From Sorghum bicolor (lineage: Eukaryota > Streptophyta > Magnoliopsida > Poales > Poaceae): a stretch of 64,000 nucleotides of DNA. This document shows, piece after piece, positions 54,977 to 64,000 of this stretch. Below the pieces are notes generated by a model, which had not been told where the DNA came from, ran no database searches, and saw nothing but the letters and a program-made list of their open reading frames with translations. Location: the NCBI RefSeq assembly GCF_000003195.3, contig NC_012878.2:13633104-13697103 (forward strand). Direction: 5' to 3'. The translations under genes and the position numbers were made by a program. The first letter of the stretch is position 1; each line of letters opens with the position of its first letter.

Positions 54977-57900
54977 ATGTCGATCTCTGACCTCGATCAA
55001 GAGAACGTCATCCCCGTGACGGAGGCCAACCTCAAGGATGAGCAAAAGCAAGCTATTGCCCAAGCCATGGAAGAATTCAAGCAGCAATGCCTGAGGTCTT
55101 TCAGCATAAACAGGAGCGGCGAAGTGGTCCAGAAAGATGCACTGCCGGCACCACGGCAGGTCACCTTTGACGCCAATCCTGGCAAGCTTCAAGATATGGT
55201 TGACAATGCCATCAATCGAGCGTTGATTAACCAAGCTGGTGTACTGTCTAATACGGTTTTCAACGCCGTGGCAAGAACTTTCAAGGAAGGACAAATCCCG
55301 CCAGATTATGTGGGGCCCTCCCATCATCAGCCAACAGCACCAGAGGTCACGGCTCCATCGGCTGCCTTGACGAATGCAAGTGCACAGTCTGCCGTCCCTC
55401 CAAGTACATTGGGGACTACTGGTGCACTATCTATGCCGATGGCAACCAACCCACAAATTTCAGTTGGGCAGCATAAACTGACAACAGATATGTTGGCATC
55501 GGCAATGTCAGGGTTGACTCTTCCTCCCAACTGGTGGGGTTATGGTATGCCTCCAGAGTTGACGCCGGGAACATCACAAATAACTAACATGAGGGGCAAA
55601 ACTCTTATGACATCGGCACCTCCCAATGCGCCGGTGAACCAGAGTCCTCGGTATACCACAACTACTACTGCAAGGCCTCACACTGGGAATCCTCAAGATT
55701 CAATGTTTCAAATGCCCAACGCATCGGCAGAGTCAATGCTGATGCAACAGAGGCCTATGGCCCAGTCGGGGTATGTCAATTCAACGACGGTACCCAATTA
55801 CCAATCATCGGCAGCACCTATGCCGATGAACGCTAATAATGGATGGCTTGGACAGCAAGCCTTTCCACAATCGCCCCAGCAGGGTTATCAGACTACAGGG
55901 TTCCAGCAAGGGCAGGTCTATCCCGAGTTCCAAGGTCAGGGGATTCCCAACCAGACAATAAATTTTGGACAGCAACTCGGAGGACAGCCAATCAGTGGAC
56001 AGCAGTTTGGTAGTCCGCAGATTGGAGGACAGGTGACCAATACAATGTTCCATGCAGGTCACGTCCCAAACAGACACGTGGAGGTTCGCCACCAAGTGCC
56101 AGATCCGCAGCCGCCTCATCGGCAAGATGCCGATGCGTATTGGGCCGATAAGATTGCTGAAGTAATGAGGGAACAATTTGGGATAAAACCCAAAGTCAAC
56201 ACTTATTCTTATCGGACACCGTATCCTCCAGCGTATGATTTGATCCCGCTTCCACATCGGTACAAGGTACCGGATTTTACAAAGTTTTCCGGACAGGACG
56301 ACACGTCAACCATGGAGCATGTCAACAGGTTCATTATTCAATGTGGAGAGGCTGGTAACAGGGACGAATTGAGGGTTTGTCTATTTTCATCATCATTGTC
56401 TGGATCGGCCTTTACTTGGTTCATATCATTACCTCCCAACTCAGTAATTACTTGGGCCGATCTAGAGAAGCAATTCCACAGATACTTCTTCTCGGGGGTT
56501 CATGAGAAGAAGATCACCGACTTGGTCAAGTTGAGGCAACGTAATGATGAGTCGGTTGAGGGATTTGTGCAGAGGATACGAGAGGTCAAGAATAAATGCT
56601 ATAGCCTGGTTCTGGATGATCGGCAGCTAGCCGATTTGGCTTTCCAGGGTTTGTTGCCACATATCAGGGATAAGTATGCCTCTCAGGAGTTCGAAAGTTT
56701 AAGTCATTTGGTGCAGAGGATATCTGATCAAGACATCAAGCCTTTCGAGCCTAAGAGGGCATGGAATAAGAAAGTGTCATTTGTTGATGAAGCAACAAGC
56801 TCAGATTCCGATGAGGAACCAGTAATCGGTTTGGCAGAGTGGGTAAAAAACAAGAAGCCGATGTCTTGTCCTTTTGGGCAGAAGGAACCAAAGAAGTTTG
56901 CCTTTGACACCGCCAAGGCCGGTAGGATATTTGACTTTCTACTTCAGGAAGGTCAAATCAAACTGTCACCTAACCACGTGATCCCGTCGGCAGAAGAGTT
57001 GAAGAGGATGAGATATTGCAAGTGGCATAATGCAACTTCACATGACACCAACGAGTGCAAAGTATTCAGACAGCAGCTGCAATCGGCTATAGAGTCAGGG
57101 AGAATCAAGTTTGACAGTTCTAAAGCCCAGAAGCCGATGAAGATAGACCAACATCCTTTCCCGACAAACATGTTGGATGCTAAGGGGAAGGCTAAGGTCT
57201 TAACGTCGGAGACAGCTGAGAAGAGTGCATCGGTAGATCCTCAGCATCAAGTTACTACTGCCGATGCAAGAAGTAAGGGCTTGGTCCAGGAAGGAACTAG
57301 CTCAGGAAGGCTTCCTCGATCTGGCATCGTCATAACTCATAGGAGGCCTCGAGAAAAATGGCAACAACGGGAAGATCGGTATCGACGCCAGCAGGAAGAT
57401 TATCAACGGGAAGAAGAAAGACGCCGACAGGAGTGGAATCGGCACAGGGATCATTGGAATTGCCCATTCTTCATCCATTGTTGGGAGGAAAATATCAAGC
57501 TTCCTACTGTCAGAGACTGCCCTGAATGCAACGGTTATGATCGGTACGATAGGAACGATCGGCGTTATCATGATGATGAACGGCGAGCTAATGGGCCGAT
57601 CAGAGGAAGGGTGTCAGTTCATGACCGGCTGGGGGGCAGATTCAGTGGGCACAACAGACTTAGTGACCGTGTCCAGTATTTTCCCAGGAACCAAGAGGAG
57701 CTCGAAGGAATGGCTGATGCGCGGGTTCCCGATGAATTCATATTTTGCAGGGATGCTAACACGCATCGCATGGAGTCAAGGGAGAATCGACGCCCGACGG
57801 CAAGGCAAAGGCCACTTCCTCCATGGTGCCCTCAAGGATTAACCAAGACACAGAAAAGGAGATTGCAACGAGAAAGGCAAGAGGAGCTAAACAAGGGAGA

Positions 57901-58624
57901 GAACTCTGGAAGTCGGCAGCCGTCAGACACTAAGAGGGAAGGTCCATCGGCAGGCGTCAACATGGTCTTCATATTGCCGATGGAGTTTCTTGCACCAGCC
58001 AGTGACGATGAGTTGGAATTTTCTGATCAGATAGCTCAGTTGGCTCTGGATCCGATGACGGCTATCTTTGAGAAACCTGCCGATGACGAGAGGCAGCATC
58101 TTAAAGCTTTGTTCCTCAAAGGAAGGGTTGATGGGCAGCCAATGACCAAGATCCTAGTTGATGGTGGAGCTACTATTAATATTATGCCGTATGCAGTATA
58201 TCGGAAGCTTGGGAAAGGGGATCAAGATTTGACCAAGACCGATATGATGCTCAAAGACTTTGAAGGAAACGTGTCTCCAATCAAGGGGGCGATATGTGCA
58301 GAGTTGACCATCGGCAGCAAAACCTTGCCGACAACTTTTTTCGTGATCAGCGGAAAAGGTGCCTACAATTTATTATTGGGGAGAGATTGGATTCATGCCA
58401 ATTGTTGTGTCCCATCTACAATGCTTCAGTGCTTGGTTCAGTGGGTAGGTGACAAGATTGAGATCGTCCCAGGAGATTCTTCTTATGTTATCGCATCGGC
58501 AGAAGCGGATACTTACGAAAGGACCAGGTGCATTTCAGGAGAAGCTTGGGAGAAAGATTTTCTCAAAGTTGCCGATTATGAGATTCCACCAATCCAAGCA
58601 GTCGGTTCTGACGATGGTTTTTAA
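54977..58624 (+). CDS. gag: Element D Gag-protease polyprotein (1215 aa)
   Basis: Start ATG 54977 (MSISDLDQEN), just after the primer site. Residues 1-400 are Gln/Pro/Ala/Met-rich and low complexity. Residues about 430-590 are the Retrotrans_gag capsid region (PDFTKFSGQDDTSTMEHVNRF, key part PDFTKFSG; SGSAFTWF; LRQRNDESVEGFVQR). C681-x2-H684-x4-H689-x4-C694 is a CHHC variant of the nucleocapsid knuckle. An Arg/Asp-rich region follows (about 780-900). The retropepsin has D1062-G-G-A and LLLGRDW about 80 residues later. The ORF is intact. It ends TAATG, overlapping the pol start by one base. The protein builds particles and processes the polyproteins. It is longer than most plant Gag proteins because of its N-terminal half. 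Confidence 0.95.
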   Translation: MSISDLDQENVIPVTEANLKDEQKQAIAQAMEEFKQQCLRSFSINRSGEVVQKDALPAPRQVTFDANPGKLQDMVDNAINRALINQAGVLSNTVFNAVARTFKEGQIPPDYVGPSHHQPTAPEVTAPSAALTNASAQSAVPPSTLGTTGALSMPMATNPQISVGQHKLTTDMLASAMSGLTLPPNWWGYGMPPELTPGTSQITNMRGKTLMTSAPPNAPVNQSPRYTTTTTARPHTGNPQDSMFQMPNASAESMLMQQRPMAQSGYVNSTTVPNYQSSAAPMPMNANNGWLGQQAFPQSPQQGYQTTGFQQGQVYPEFQGQGIPNQTINFGQQLGGQPISGQQFGSPQIGGQVTNTMFHAGHVPNRHVEVRHQVPDPQPPHRQDADAYWADKIAEVMREQFGIKPKVNTYSYRTPYPPAYDLIPLPHRYKVPDFTKFSGQDDTSTMEHVNRFIIQCGEAGNRDELRVCLFSSSLSGSAFTWFISLPPNSVITWADLEKQFHRYFFSGVHEKKITDLVKLRQRNDESVEGFVQRIREVKNKCYSLVLDDRQLADLAFQGLLPHIRDKYASQEFESLSHLVQRISDQDIKPFEPKRAWNKKVSFVDEATSSDSDEEPVIGLAEWVKNKKPMSCPFGQKEPKKFAFDTAKAGRIFDFLLQEGQIKLSPNHVIPSAEELKRMRYCKWHNATSHDTNECKVFRQQLQSAIESGRIKFDSSKAQKPMKIDQHPFPTNMLDAKGKAKVLTSETAEKSASVDPQHQVTTADARSKGLVQEGTSSGRLPRSGIVITHRRPREKWQQREDRYRRQQEDYQREEERRRQEWNRHRDHWNCPFFIHCWEENIKLPTVRDCPECNGYDRYDRNDRRYHDDERRANGPIRGRVSVHDRLGGRFSGHNRLSDRVQYFPRNQEELEGMADARVPDEFIFCRDANTHRMESRENRRPTARQRPLPPWCPQGLTKTQKRRLQRERQEELNKGENSGSRQPSDTKREGPSAGVNMVFILPMEFLAPASDDELEFSDQIAQLALDPMTAIFEKPADDERQHLKALFLKGRVDGQPMTKILVDGGATINIMPYAVYRKLGKGDQDLTKTDMMLKDFEGNVSPIKGAICAELTIGSKTLPTTFFVISGKGAYNLLLGRDWIHANCCVPSTMLQCLVQWVGDKIEIVPGDSSYVIASAEADTYERTRCISGEAWEKDFLKVADYEIPPIQAVGSDDGF

Positions 58625-61600
58625 TGGATAGATTCGCCGATGATTTAAAATTAGGCCAGGGATTCACATCGGCCGATGATTTGGTAGAAATAGATATAGG
58701 TAGTGGTGATAAGCCTAGGCCTACTTTTATTAGTGCTAAATTAGATCCTGAGTGTAAGCGACAATTGATTAGTTTGTTAAAGGAATATAAAGATTGCTTT
58801 GCTTGGGATTATACAGAGATGCCTGGTTTAGACCGATCAATTGTCGAACATCGGTTACCCATCAAGTCTGGATTTCGGCCACATCAGCAACCAGCCCGCC
58901 GATGTAATCCTAACATTCTACCTGATATTAAGGCCGAAATCACTAAACTTATTGAAGCTAAGTTTATTCGGCGGTGTCGGTATGCCGAATGGATTTCCAA
59001 TGTTGTTCCGGTTTACAAGAAGAACGGGAAGCTACGGGTGTGCATTGATTTCAGGAATCTCAATAAAGCTACGCCGATGGATGGATACCCAATGCCTGTC
59101 GCCGATCTACTGGTTGATGCTGCGGCTGGCCATCGGGTCATCAGCTTCATGGATGGTAATGCGGGTTACAATCAAATATTCATGGCAGAGGAGGATATTC
59201 CAAAAACCGCATTCAGGTGTCCTGGTCATGTTGGACTATTTGAATGGATAGTCATGACTTTTGGGTTAAAGAATGCTGGTGCTACTTATCAAAGGGCTAT
59301 GAATTTTATATTTCATGAGTTCATCGGCAAGCTCGTAGAAATTTATATTGATGATGTGGTGGTTAAGTCTGGAGATTTCTCAAAGCATCTTGCCGATTTA
59401 CGAAAAGTGTTGGAGTGCACAAGGAAGCATGGATTGAAGATGAATCCCAACAAGTGTGCATTTGGCGTATCGGCAGGGCAGTTTCTTGGTTTCATGGTAC
59501 ATCAGAGGGGTATTGAAATTAGTCGAAGATCTATTGATGCCATCAATAAAATAGTGGCCCCTACCAATAAAACCGAGCTCCAATCCTTGATCGGCAAGGT
59601 GAATTTTATCAGAAGATTTATATCGAATTTATCTGGGAGGATTCGTGCTTTCAGTCCTCTTCTTAAATTGAAAGCCGATCAAGAGTTTGTTTGGGGAGAA
59701 GAACAGCAGTTGGCTCTGGATGAAATCAAAAAGTATCTAGTAAATCCTCCAGTTTTAGTTCCACCTCAACAAGGGAAGCCCTTCAAATTGTATTTATCTA
59801 CCGATGGATCGGTTATCGGTTCAGCTTTAGTTCAAGAATTTGAAGGGAAAGAGAGAGTAATTTATTATTTGAGTAGGAGGTTGATTGATGCTGAAACCAG
59901 GTATTCGGCCATTGAGAAACTGTGCTTATGCTTATATTTTTCATGTATCAAGCTGAGACATTACCTGTTGTCGGCTGAATGTGCTGTTGTTTGCAAAGAT
60001 GACGTGGTCCGATACATGCTATCTATGCCGATTATGAGTGGTAGGATCGGTAAATGGATTTTAGCGCTGTCGGAGTTCGATTTGCGTTACGAATCGGCTA
60101 AGGCAGTCAAAGGGCAGATTATGGCCGATTTTGTGACTCAGCATTGCGGTCTAGTGGAAACCTTGGAAATTGCACCCTGGACGCTCTTCTTTGATGGATC
60201 TACCTGTGACCGGAGGGCAGGAATCGGCATTGTATTAGTTTCTCCTAAGGGGAGGAAGTATGAGTTTTCCTTGCCGATTGTTGCTACATCAACAAATAAT
60301 CAGGCTGAGTATCAAGCTCTGATCAAGGGATTGGAGTTGTTAAGAGAAGTTCGTGCTGATGCTGTTGAAATATTCGGGGATTCTATGTTGGTTATAAATC
60401 AATTGGCCGGAAGCTATGAATGCCGAAGTGAAGTTCTCATAACCTATTTCGAGAGAAGTATGCAACTGTTAAAGGAATTCAAGGACTTCCGATTGGAGCA
60501 TGTTCCCCGATTGCATAATGAAGACGCTAATCGGTTAGCCCAGCATGCCTCGGGATATCAGCCAATGATTAATGCGACATCGGCAGTCAGTGCCGGTGAT
60601 TGGAGGAAAGAAATTATTGACTATCTAAAAGATCCATCCAAAAAAGTTGAAAGACGGGTTCGATTTCAAGCGACCAAGTATGTGCTCCTTGAAAATGAAT
60701 TGTATTATCGAACTGTCGACGGAATTCTTCTCCGATGCTTGGGTGATGATGAAGCCAGAAGTTTGATGGGGGAAATCCATGAAGGAGTGTGTGGAGCGCA
60801 TCAGTCAGCTTTTAAGATGAAGTGGATGATTCGAAGGAATGGATATTTTTGGCCAACCATACTTGAAGATTGTTTTAAATATTTCAAGGGATGTCAAGGT
60901 TGTCAAAAGTTCGGTAATATCCAGAGAGCACCCGCATCGGCTATGAATCCTATAATAAAACCTTGGCCGTTCCGAGGATGGGCCATCGATCTGATCGGCC
61001 AGATTTATCCACCATCTAGCAAATGGCATAAGTTCATTCTAGTTGCCACTGACTATTTCACTAAGTGGGTCGAAGCTATTCCTTTGAAGAAAGTCACATC
61101 GGCCAATATGATTGATTTTGTGAAGGAGCATATTATTTACCGATTTGGGATTCCCCAAACGATTACTACCGATCAGGGCACCATGTTCACGTCAGGGGAG
61201 TTCGATGAATTCGCAATCGGTATGGGAATTAAAGTGTTGAATTCTTCTCCTTACTATGCTCAAGCCAATGGGCAGGCCGAAGCGTCTAACAAAGGAATTA
61301 TCAAGCTTATTAAACGAAAGATTGAAGAAAATCCTAGGCGGTGGCATACATTGTTAAATGAAGCACTATGGTCTTATCGGATGGCTTGTCATGGATCAAC
61401 CAAGGTGTCACCCTATCAATTGGTGTATGGACATGATGCAGTGTTGCCTTGGGAGATTAAGGCTGGACCTAGGCGATTATCTTTTCAAGATCAATTGGCT
61501 GCCGATGATTATGCCACTTTGATGACCGATGAGTTAGATGATTTAGCAGGGCATCGGTTAAAGGCTTTAATGAGTATAGAAGAAAATAAGAAGAGAGTTG

Positions 61601-61857
61601 CTAGATGGTATGATAAGAAAGTAAAGGCTAAGGAGTTTGCCGATGGGGATTTGGTATGGAAGTTGATTTTGCCAGTCGGGACTAAAAGTTCGAAGTTTGG
61701 GAAGTGGTCTCCTAATTGGGAAGGTCCTTATCGGATAAGACACTCGGCTCCTGGTAATGCCTATATTCTAGAAACTCTCGAAGGAGTTGAATTTCCCAGA
61801 GCATTAAATGGCAAATATTTAAAGAAGTACTACCCCAGCATATGGGTCGATGCATAA
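58624..61857 (+). CDS. pol: Element D Pol polyprotein: reverse transcriptase, two RNase H domains, integrase (1077 aa)
   Basis: The ATG at 58624 overlaps the gag stop (TAATG), in the -1 phase. Reverse transcriptase spans about 95-300, with YIDD at 241-244. The first RNase H covers about 385-500 (LSTDGS at 392-397). A second, separate RNase H of the plant/archaeal type spans about 518-645, with D524, E562, D586 and D634, characteristic of the Tat lineage. The integrase zinc domain has H719, H726, C757 and C760. The integrase core has D789, D850 and E886 with 35 residues between the last two. The C-terminal tail ends at TAA 61857 without a chromodomain. No stop or frameshift. With gag it makes D potentially autonomous. 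Element A carries a decayed copy of its last third. Confidence 0.97.
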   Translation: MDRFADDLKLGQGFTSADDLVEIDIGSGDKPRPTFISAKLDPECKRQLISLLKEYKDCFAWDYTEMPGLDRSIVEHRLPIKSGFRPHQQPARRCNPNILPDIKAEITKLIEAKFIRRCRYAEWISNVVPVYKKNGKLRVCIDFRNLNKATPMDGYPMPVADLLVDAAAGHRVISFMDGNAGYNQIFMAEEDIPKTAFRCPGHVGLFEWIVMTFGLKNAGATYQRAMNFIFHEFIGKLVEIYIDDVVVKSGDFSKHLADLRKVLECTRKHGLKMNPNKCAFGVSAGQFLGFMVHQRGIEISRRSIDAINKIVAPTNKTELQSLIGKVNFIRRFISNLSGRIRAFSPLLKLKADQEFVWGEEQQLALDEIKKYLVNPPVLVPPQQGKPFKLYLSTDGSVIGSALVQEFEGKERVIYYLSRRLIDAETRYSAIEKLCLCLYFSCIKLRHYLLSAECAVVCKDDVVRYMLSMPIMSGRIGKWILALSEFDLRYESAKAVKGQIMADFVTQHCGLVETLEIAPWTLFFDGSTCDRRAGIGIVLVSPKGRKYEFSLPIVATSTNNQAEYQALIKGLELLREVRADAVEIFGDSMLVINQLAGSYECRSEVLITYFERSMQLLKEFKDFRLEHVPRLHNEDANRLAQHASGYQPMINATSAVSAGDWRKEIIDYLKDPSKKVERRVRFQATKYVLLENELYYRTVDGILLRCLGDDEARSLMGEIHEGVCGAHQSAFKMKWMIRRNGYFWPTILEDCFKYFKGCQGCQKFGNIQRAPASAMNPIIKPWPFRGWAIDLIGQIYPPSSKWHKFILVATDYFTKWVEAIPLKKVTSANMIDFVKEHIIYRFGIPQTITTDQGTMFTSGEFDEFAIGMGIKVLNSSPYYAQANGQAEASNKGIIKLIKRKIEENPRRWHTLLNEALWSYRMACHGSTKVSPYQLVYGHDAVLPWEIKAGPRRLSFQDQLAADDYATLMTDELDDLAGHRLKALMSIEENKKRVARWYDKKVKAKEFADGDLVWKLILPVGTKSSKFGKWSPNWEGPYRIRHSAPGNAYILETLEGVEFPRALNGKYLKKYYPSIWVDA

Positions 61858-62002
61858 AAGTTTAAGTGCCGATAACACTCCTATCGGCTAGATTTAAATG
61901 TTTGGGGGCAGACTTAATGTTTCAAAAGATGCCGATAACAGTCTTATCGGCTAGACTAAAAGCTAAAAGCGGGAAAACAAAGGTGTGTTGCCGATGAAAG
62001 CT
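61858..62002. other. Element D spacer between convergent pol and antisense gene, two hairpins
   Basis: GCCGATA...TATCGGC inverted repeats at 61867-61887 and 61931-61951, 64 bp apart, lie between the two convergent stop codons. They could mark 3' ends of both transcripts. The equivalent in A was the insertion site of B. Confidence 0.75.
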
Positions 62003-64000
62003 TCAGATGTTCAGCAGCGCTTGGATTGCCGATATGGCGCGCAGCCGGATCTGATTGGCTGTCTCTATCTCTTTGATATCATCATCGGCAGAACCTTCTA
62101 TCGGCTTCAGCTTCCTCTTCAGCTGCAGCGCTTTGCGGCCGTGGACGTTTCGTTCTTGTTCAAGGTGCTTGATGGTCTCCGGCAGTTGACTCTTTTCTTG
62201 CTGGGCTTGGGACAGAGCATCCTCTACTTGCTTGAGTTCGGCCAGTAGAGCTTCTCTTTTTGCCGATAGATCAGATACTTTCTGCTTCAGTGCATCACCT
62301 GAGGACTTTAAGGTGCCGATGTTCTTATGTTTCTCGTCGGCTAAGAGTTTTTCTTTCATCATCTCCTCAGAAAGCTGGATTTGAGCGGCTCTATCGGCAA
62401 GGCGTCGAGTGGCTCTCTGGTACTGTAGCTGGCGGCTTTCTAGGTATGCAGCATGGAAGAGGGTTTCTTCAGCATCGGCAGGAATTTGGCCTCTAAGGGT
62501 TTTGAACAGGGCCTTGGCTGGGTCAGAATCGTTGACCAGTTGAGCAGTGTCTTGATGAAGTATGGCCGATAGCTCCTCCAGCTTAGCCCTGGTTTCTACC
62601 GATACAGTTCCAATTGCCCGAGAGGAGCTTGCTTCCTCACCTTCTTCTTCGAAGATATCAATGGCGAAGGAGAATAAGCTATCGGGAGAATCTTGTTCCT
62701 GAAAATGAGAATGAAATAAGTCATTTTTATGGTCAAAGCTTCGGCAGACGATGCTGTGGAAAAATTGGATGACTTACTTGTTTCAGGGCAATTTCTTGCC
62801 TTTGACTCAAAGATACCGATGGAGCTACAGGTTGATCGGCAGATGTTGCCGATGGAACGATATCGCCAAAAAGAAGACAGGAAGGGTTATGAGACTAAAT
62901 GAGAATAAGTTTATCGGCGGAAGTATTGTTGAGATATGTTACCCGGAGGAGGAACAACAGTTGTCTGAATTGGGGAAACCGCCGATGATATAACTGGACC
63001 TGCCGGGCCAGTTGTTTGTTCACCCACGTCAGCTGATGTACCTTCTGTTTGAGGTTCTTCCTGCTGGGGTTCTTCCATCTGTGGTGCTTCCTGCATTGGT
63101 TGGGGAGATGGTGCTTGCTGTGTCTGGACTTCTGGAGAAGAAGGGGAAGATTCCACCGGGATTGGAGACACCGGAGGAGAAGGGGGAGTTGCCACTTTCT
63201 GGCGCTTTGTTCCAGCCTTAGCACCTTGGGTGCCCTTCCTCTTTGGCTGGCTAGACTGGGGGGCATCGGTACCTTGGCGTTTGGCTTTTGCCGATGCACC
63301 AGTTTGCTGCAACAACAAAAAGGAGTTTATGAGCATAGATAGCCGATACAAAGATAGTTAGCATAAATGAAAAGGGTTTGACAAATTGCCCTGAAAGCTT
63401 GCGCCAGAGTGGAAGCAGCTACCGTTGGCGATGTCTGAGTTTTCCTGGTGGTAACTTTCTTGAGGCGCGCACCCCGATGCACGATGGAAGCCAGAGTGGG
63501 AGCATTATGGCCGATTGAGGAGATCGGGCCTGATGGGAACAAGTCGATCGGCTTGCCACTCCTGCTAACCGATGGGGGGGTGTTGTCAACCTGCAAAAGG
63601 AATACAGGGGTAAGTTACCGATGGAAATAGTATTGGAAAATGAGACATCGGTTTAAAATACTTACAGTGTCATCAGGGACTTCGTATTCGGGGTCGATCA
63701 TGCCGCGGTATGAGAGGGCCGATCTGCAGAATAGATTCTCTTTCCATTCTGCCCACCATAGCTTGTATGCCTGAGTGATAAAGGCAGCTGGAACCCATTC
63801 TGACAGATCTACATCTGTATCGGCATTTGGTGGTAGCTGGGCTACTCGAGTCCACTCGAGAAGGTTGGCGATGGGTTCTCTGGGCTTTATCACATCGGCA
63901 TAAGGAAGTGCAATCGGCAACTGGCCGAAAGCTAGCTGGCGAGCTAATGCCGATGGATTATAAAATTCATAGGTTTGGGGAGAGGTTTTTGTGCTACCGA
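62003..64000 (-). CDS. Element D antisense extra gene: PMD-like / coiled-coil protein, multi-exon, 5' end outside window
   Basis: Minus-strand exons: 64000-63666 (RQLAFGQLPIALPYAD through EYEVPDDT), intron 63665-63591 (GTAAG...TTTTGCAG), exon 63590-63390, intron with a GC donor (63389-63307, acceptor TTGCAG), exon 63306-62943 (Pro/Gln/Glu-rich, basic KAKRQG start), donor GTAACA, exon ending 62778 at donor GTAAGTC, and a last exon 62698-62003 of 231 codons with heptad-like coiled coil (EALLAELKQVEDALSQAQQEK). Frames join wherever both sites are clear. The acceptor before the exon ending at 62778 is not obvious. Intron positions match those in A. The PMD half lies mostly past 64000. Antisense extra genes between pol and the 3' LTR are known in Tat elements. 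The function is unknown. Confidence 0.72.

Larger units (their letters stand above)
53878..57021 (+). repeat. Tandem duplication, unit 2 (3144 bp)
   Basis: The second unit, continuous at its right end with the full D element. Differences from unit 1 include 54940 (T for G in the primer-site region), 54542, 54702, 55336, 55487, 55516 and 56618. Confidence 0.97.
51099..64000 (+). mobile_element. Element D: Tat-lineage Ty3/gypsy element, 5' end duplicated, 3' end outside window
   Basis: The 5' LTR starts TGTTGACACC. Downstream are a primer-like site, a gag-protease ORF, a pol ORF and an antisense gene. It is the same family as A. Inserted in F after ACACA (51094-51098). A 3144-bp tandem duplication makes 51099-53886 an extra LTR-plus-partial-gag copy. 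The complete element runs from 54243. The 3' LTR is not reached. Dual RNase H domains and the antisense extra gene support Tat assignment. Confidence 0.93.

Overview
This window is repeat-only nuclear DNA from a plant, almost certainly a grass and probably a panicoid one (inference from the families present: Tat, Tekay and SIRE-type LTR retrotransposons with very long LTRs, nested several layers deep). I see no convincing single-copy cellular gene, rRNA or tRNA. Nearly every base can be assigned to one of seven LTR retrotransposons or to one degraded 'plant mobile domain' (PMD-like) gene. I name the elements A to G and the PMD remnant H.

Layout. (1) 1-29594 is the 3' half of element A, a Ty3/gypsy Tat-lineage element on the + strand: a broken integrase (1-712), a decayed antisense extra gene, and a 3' LTR (28888-29594). 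It is split by two minus-strand insertions. Element B (748-9120) is a non-autonomous element with 2.5 kb LTRs. Element C (10067-25882) is a Tekay-type chromovirus with 4.6 kb LTRs, an intact extra ORF upstream of gag, and a gag-pol broken by several stops and a frameshift. (2) 29595-31655 is H, into which A inserted. (3) 31656-46072 is element G, a copia SIRE-like element with a 2.4 kb 5' LTR and a gag but no pol. G is split by element E (35002-42665), a complete non-autonomous gypsy element with 1232-bp LTRs and a perfect 5-bp target duplication. (4) 46073-51098 is element F, a relative of E carrying gag plus two retropepsin-like domains; it sits in the 3' part of G. (5) 51099-64000 is element D, a Tat element of the same family as A, inserted in F and running off the window. 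D has an intact gag-protease ORF, an intact overlapping pol ORF with two RNase H domains, and an antisense multi-exon PMD/coiled-coil gene downstream of pol.

The most unusual features are: a 3144-bp direct tandem duplication (50734-53877 and 53878-57021) with 9-bp microhomology that doubled the F flank, the D 5' LTR and most of D gag; the spliced antisense gene shared by A and D, with conserved intron positions; the tandem protease domains of F; and palindrome arrays upstream of the TATA boxes of G, E and F.

How the parts work together: D encodes every enzyme needed for its own cycle. B has lost its enzymes but keeps the primer site, polypurine tract and adjacent hairpin of C-type Tekay elements, so it could be mobilised by such elements. 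E, F and G likewise lack reverse transcriptase and integrase in what is visible. Relative order inferred from nesting: H, then A and G; then B and C into A, and E and F into G; then D into F; then the tandem duplication. Percent identities and exon models were read by eye, not computed.
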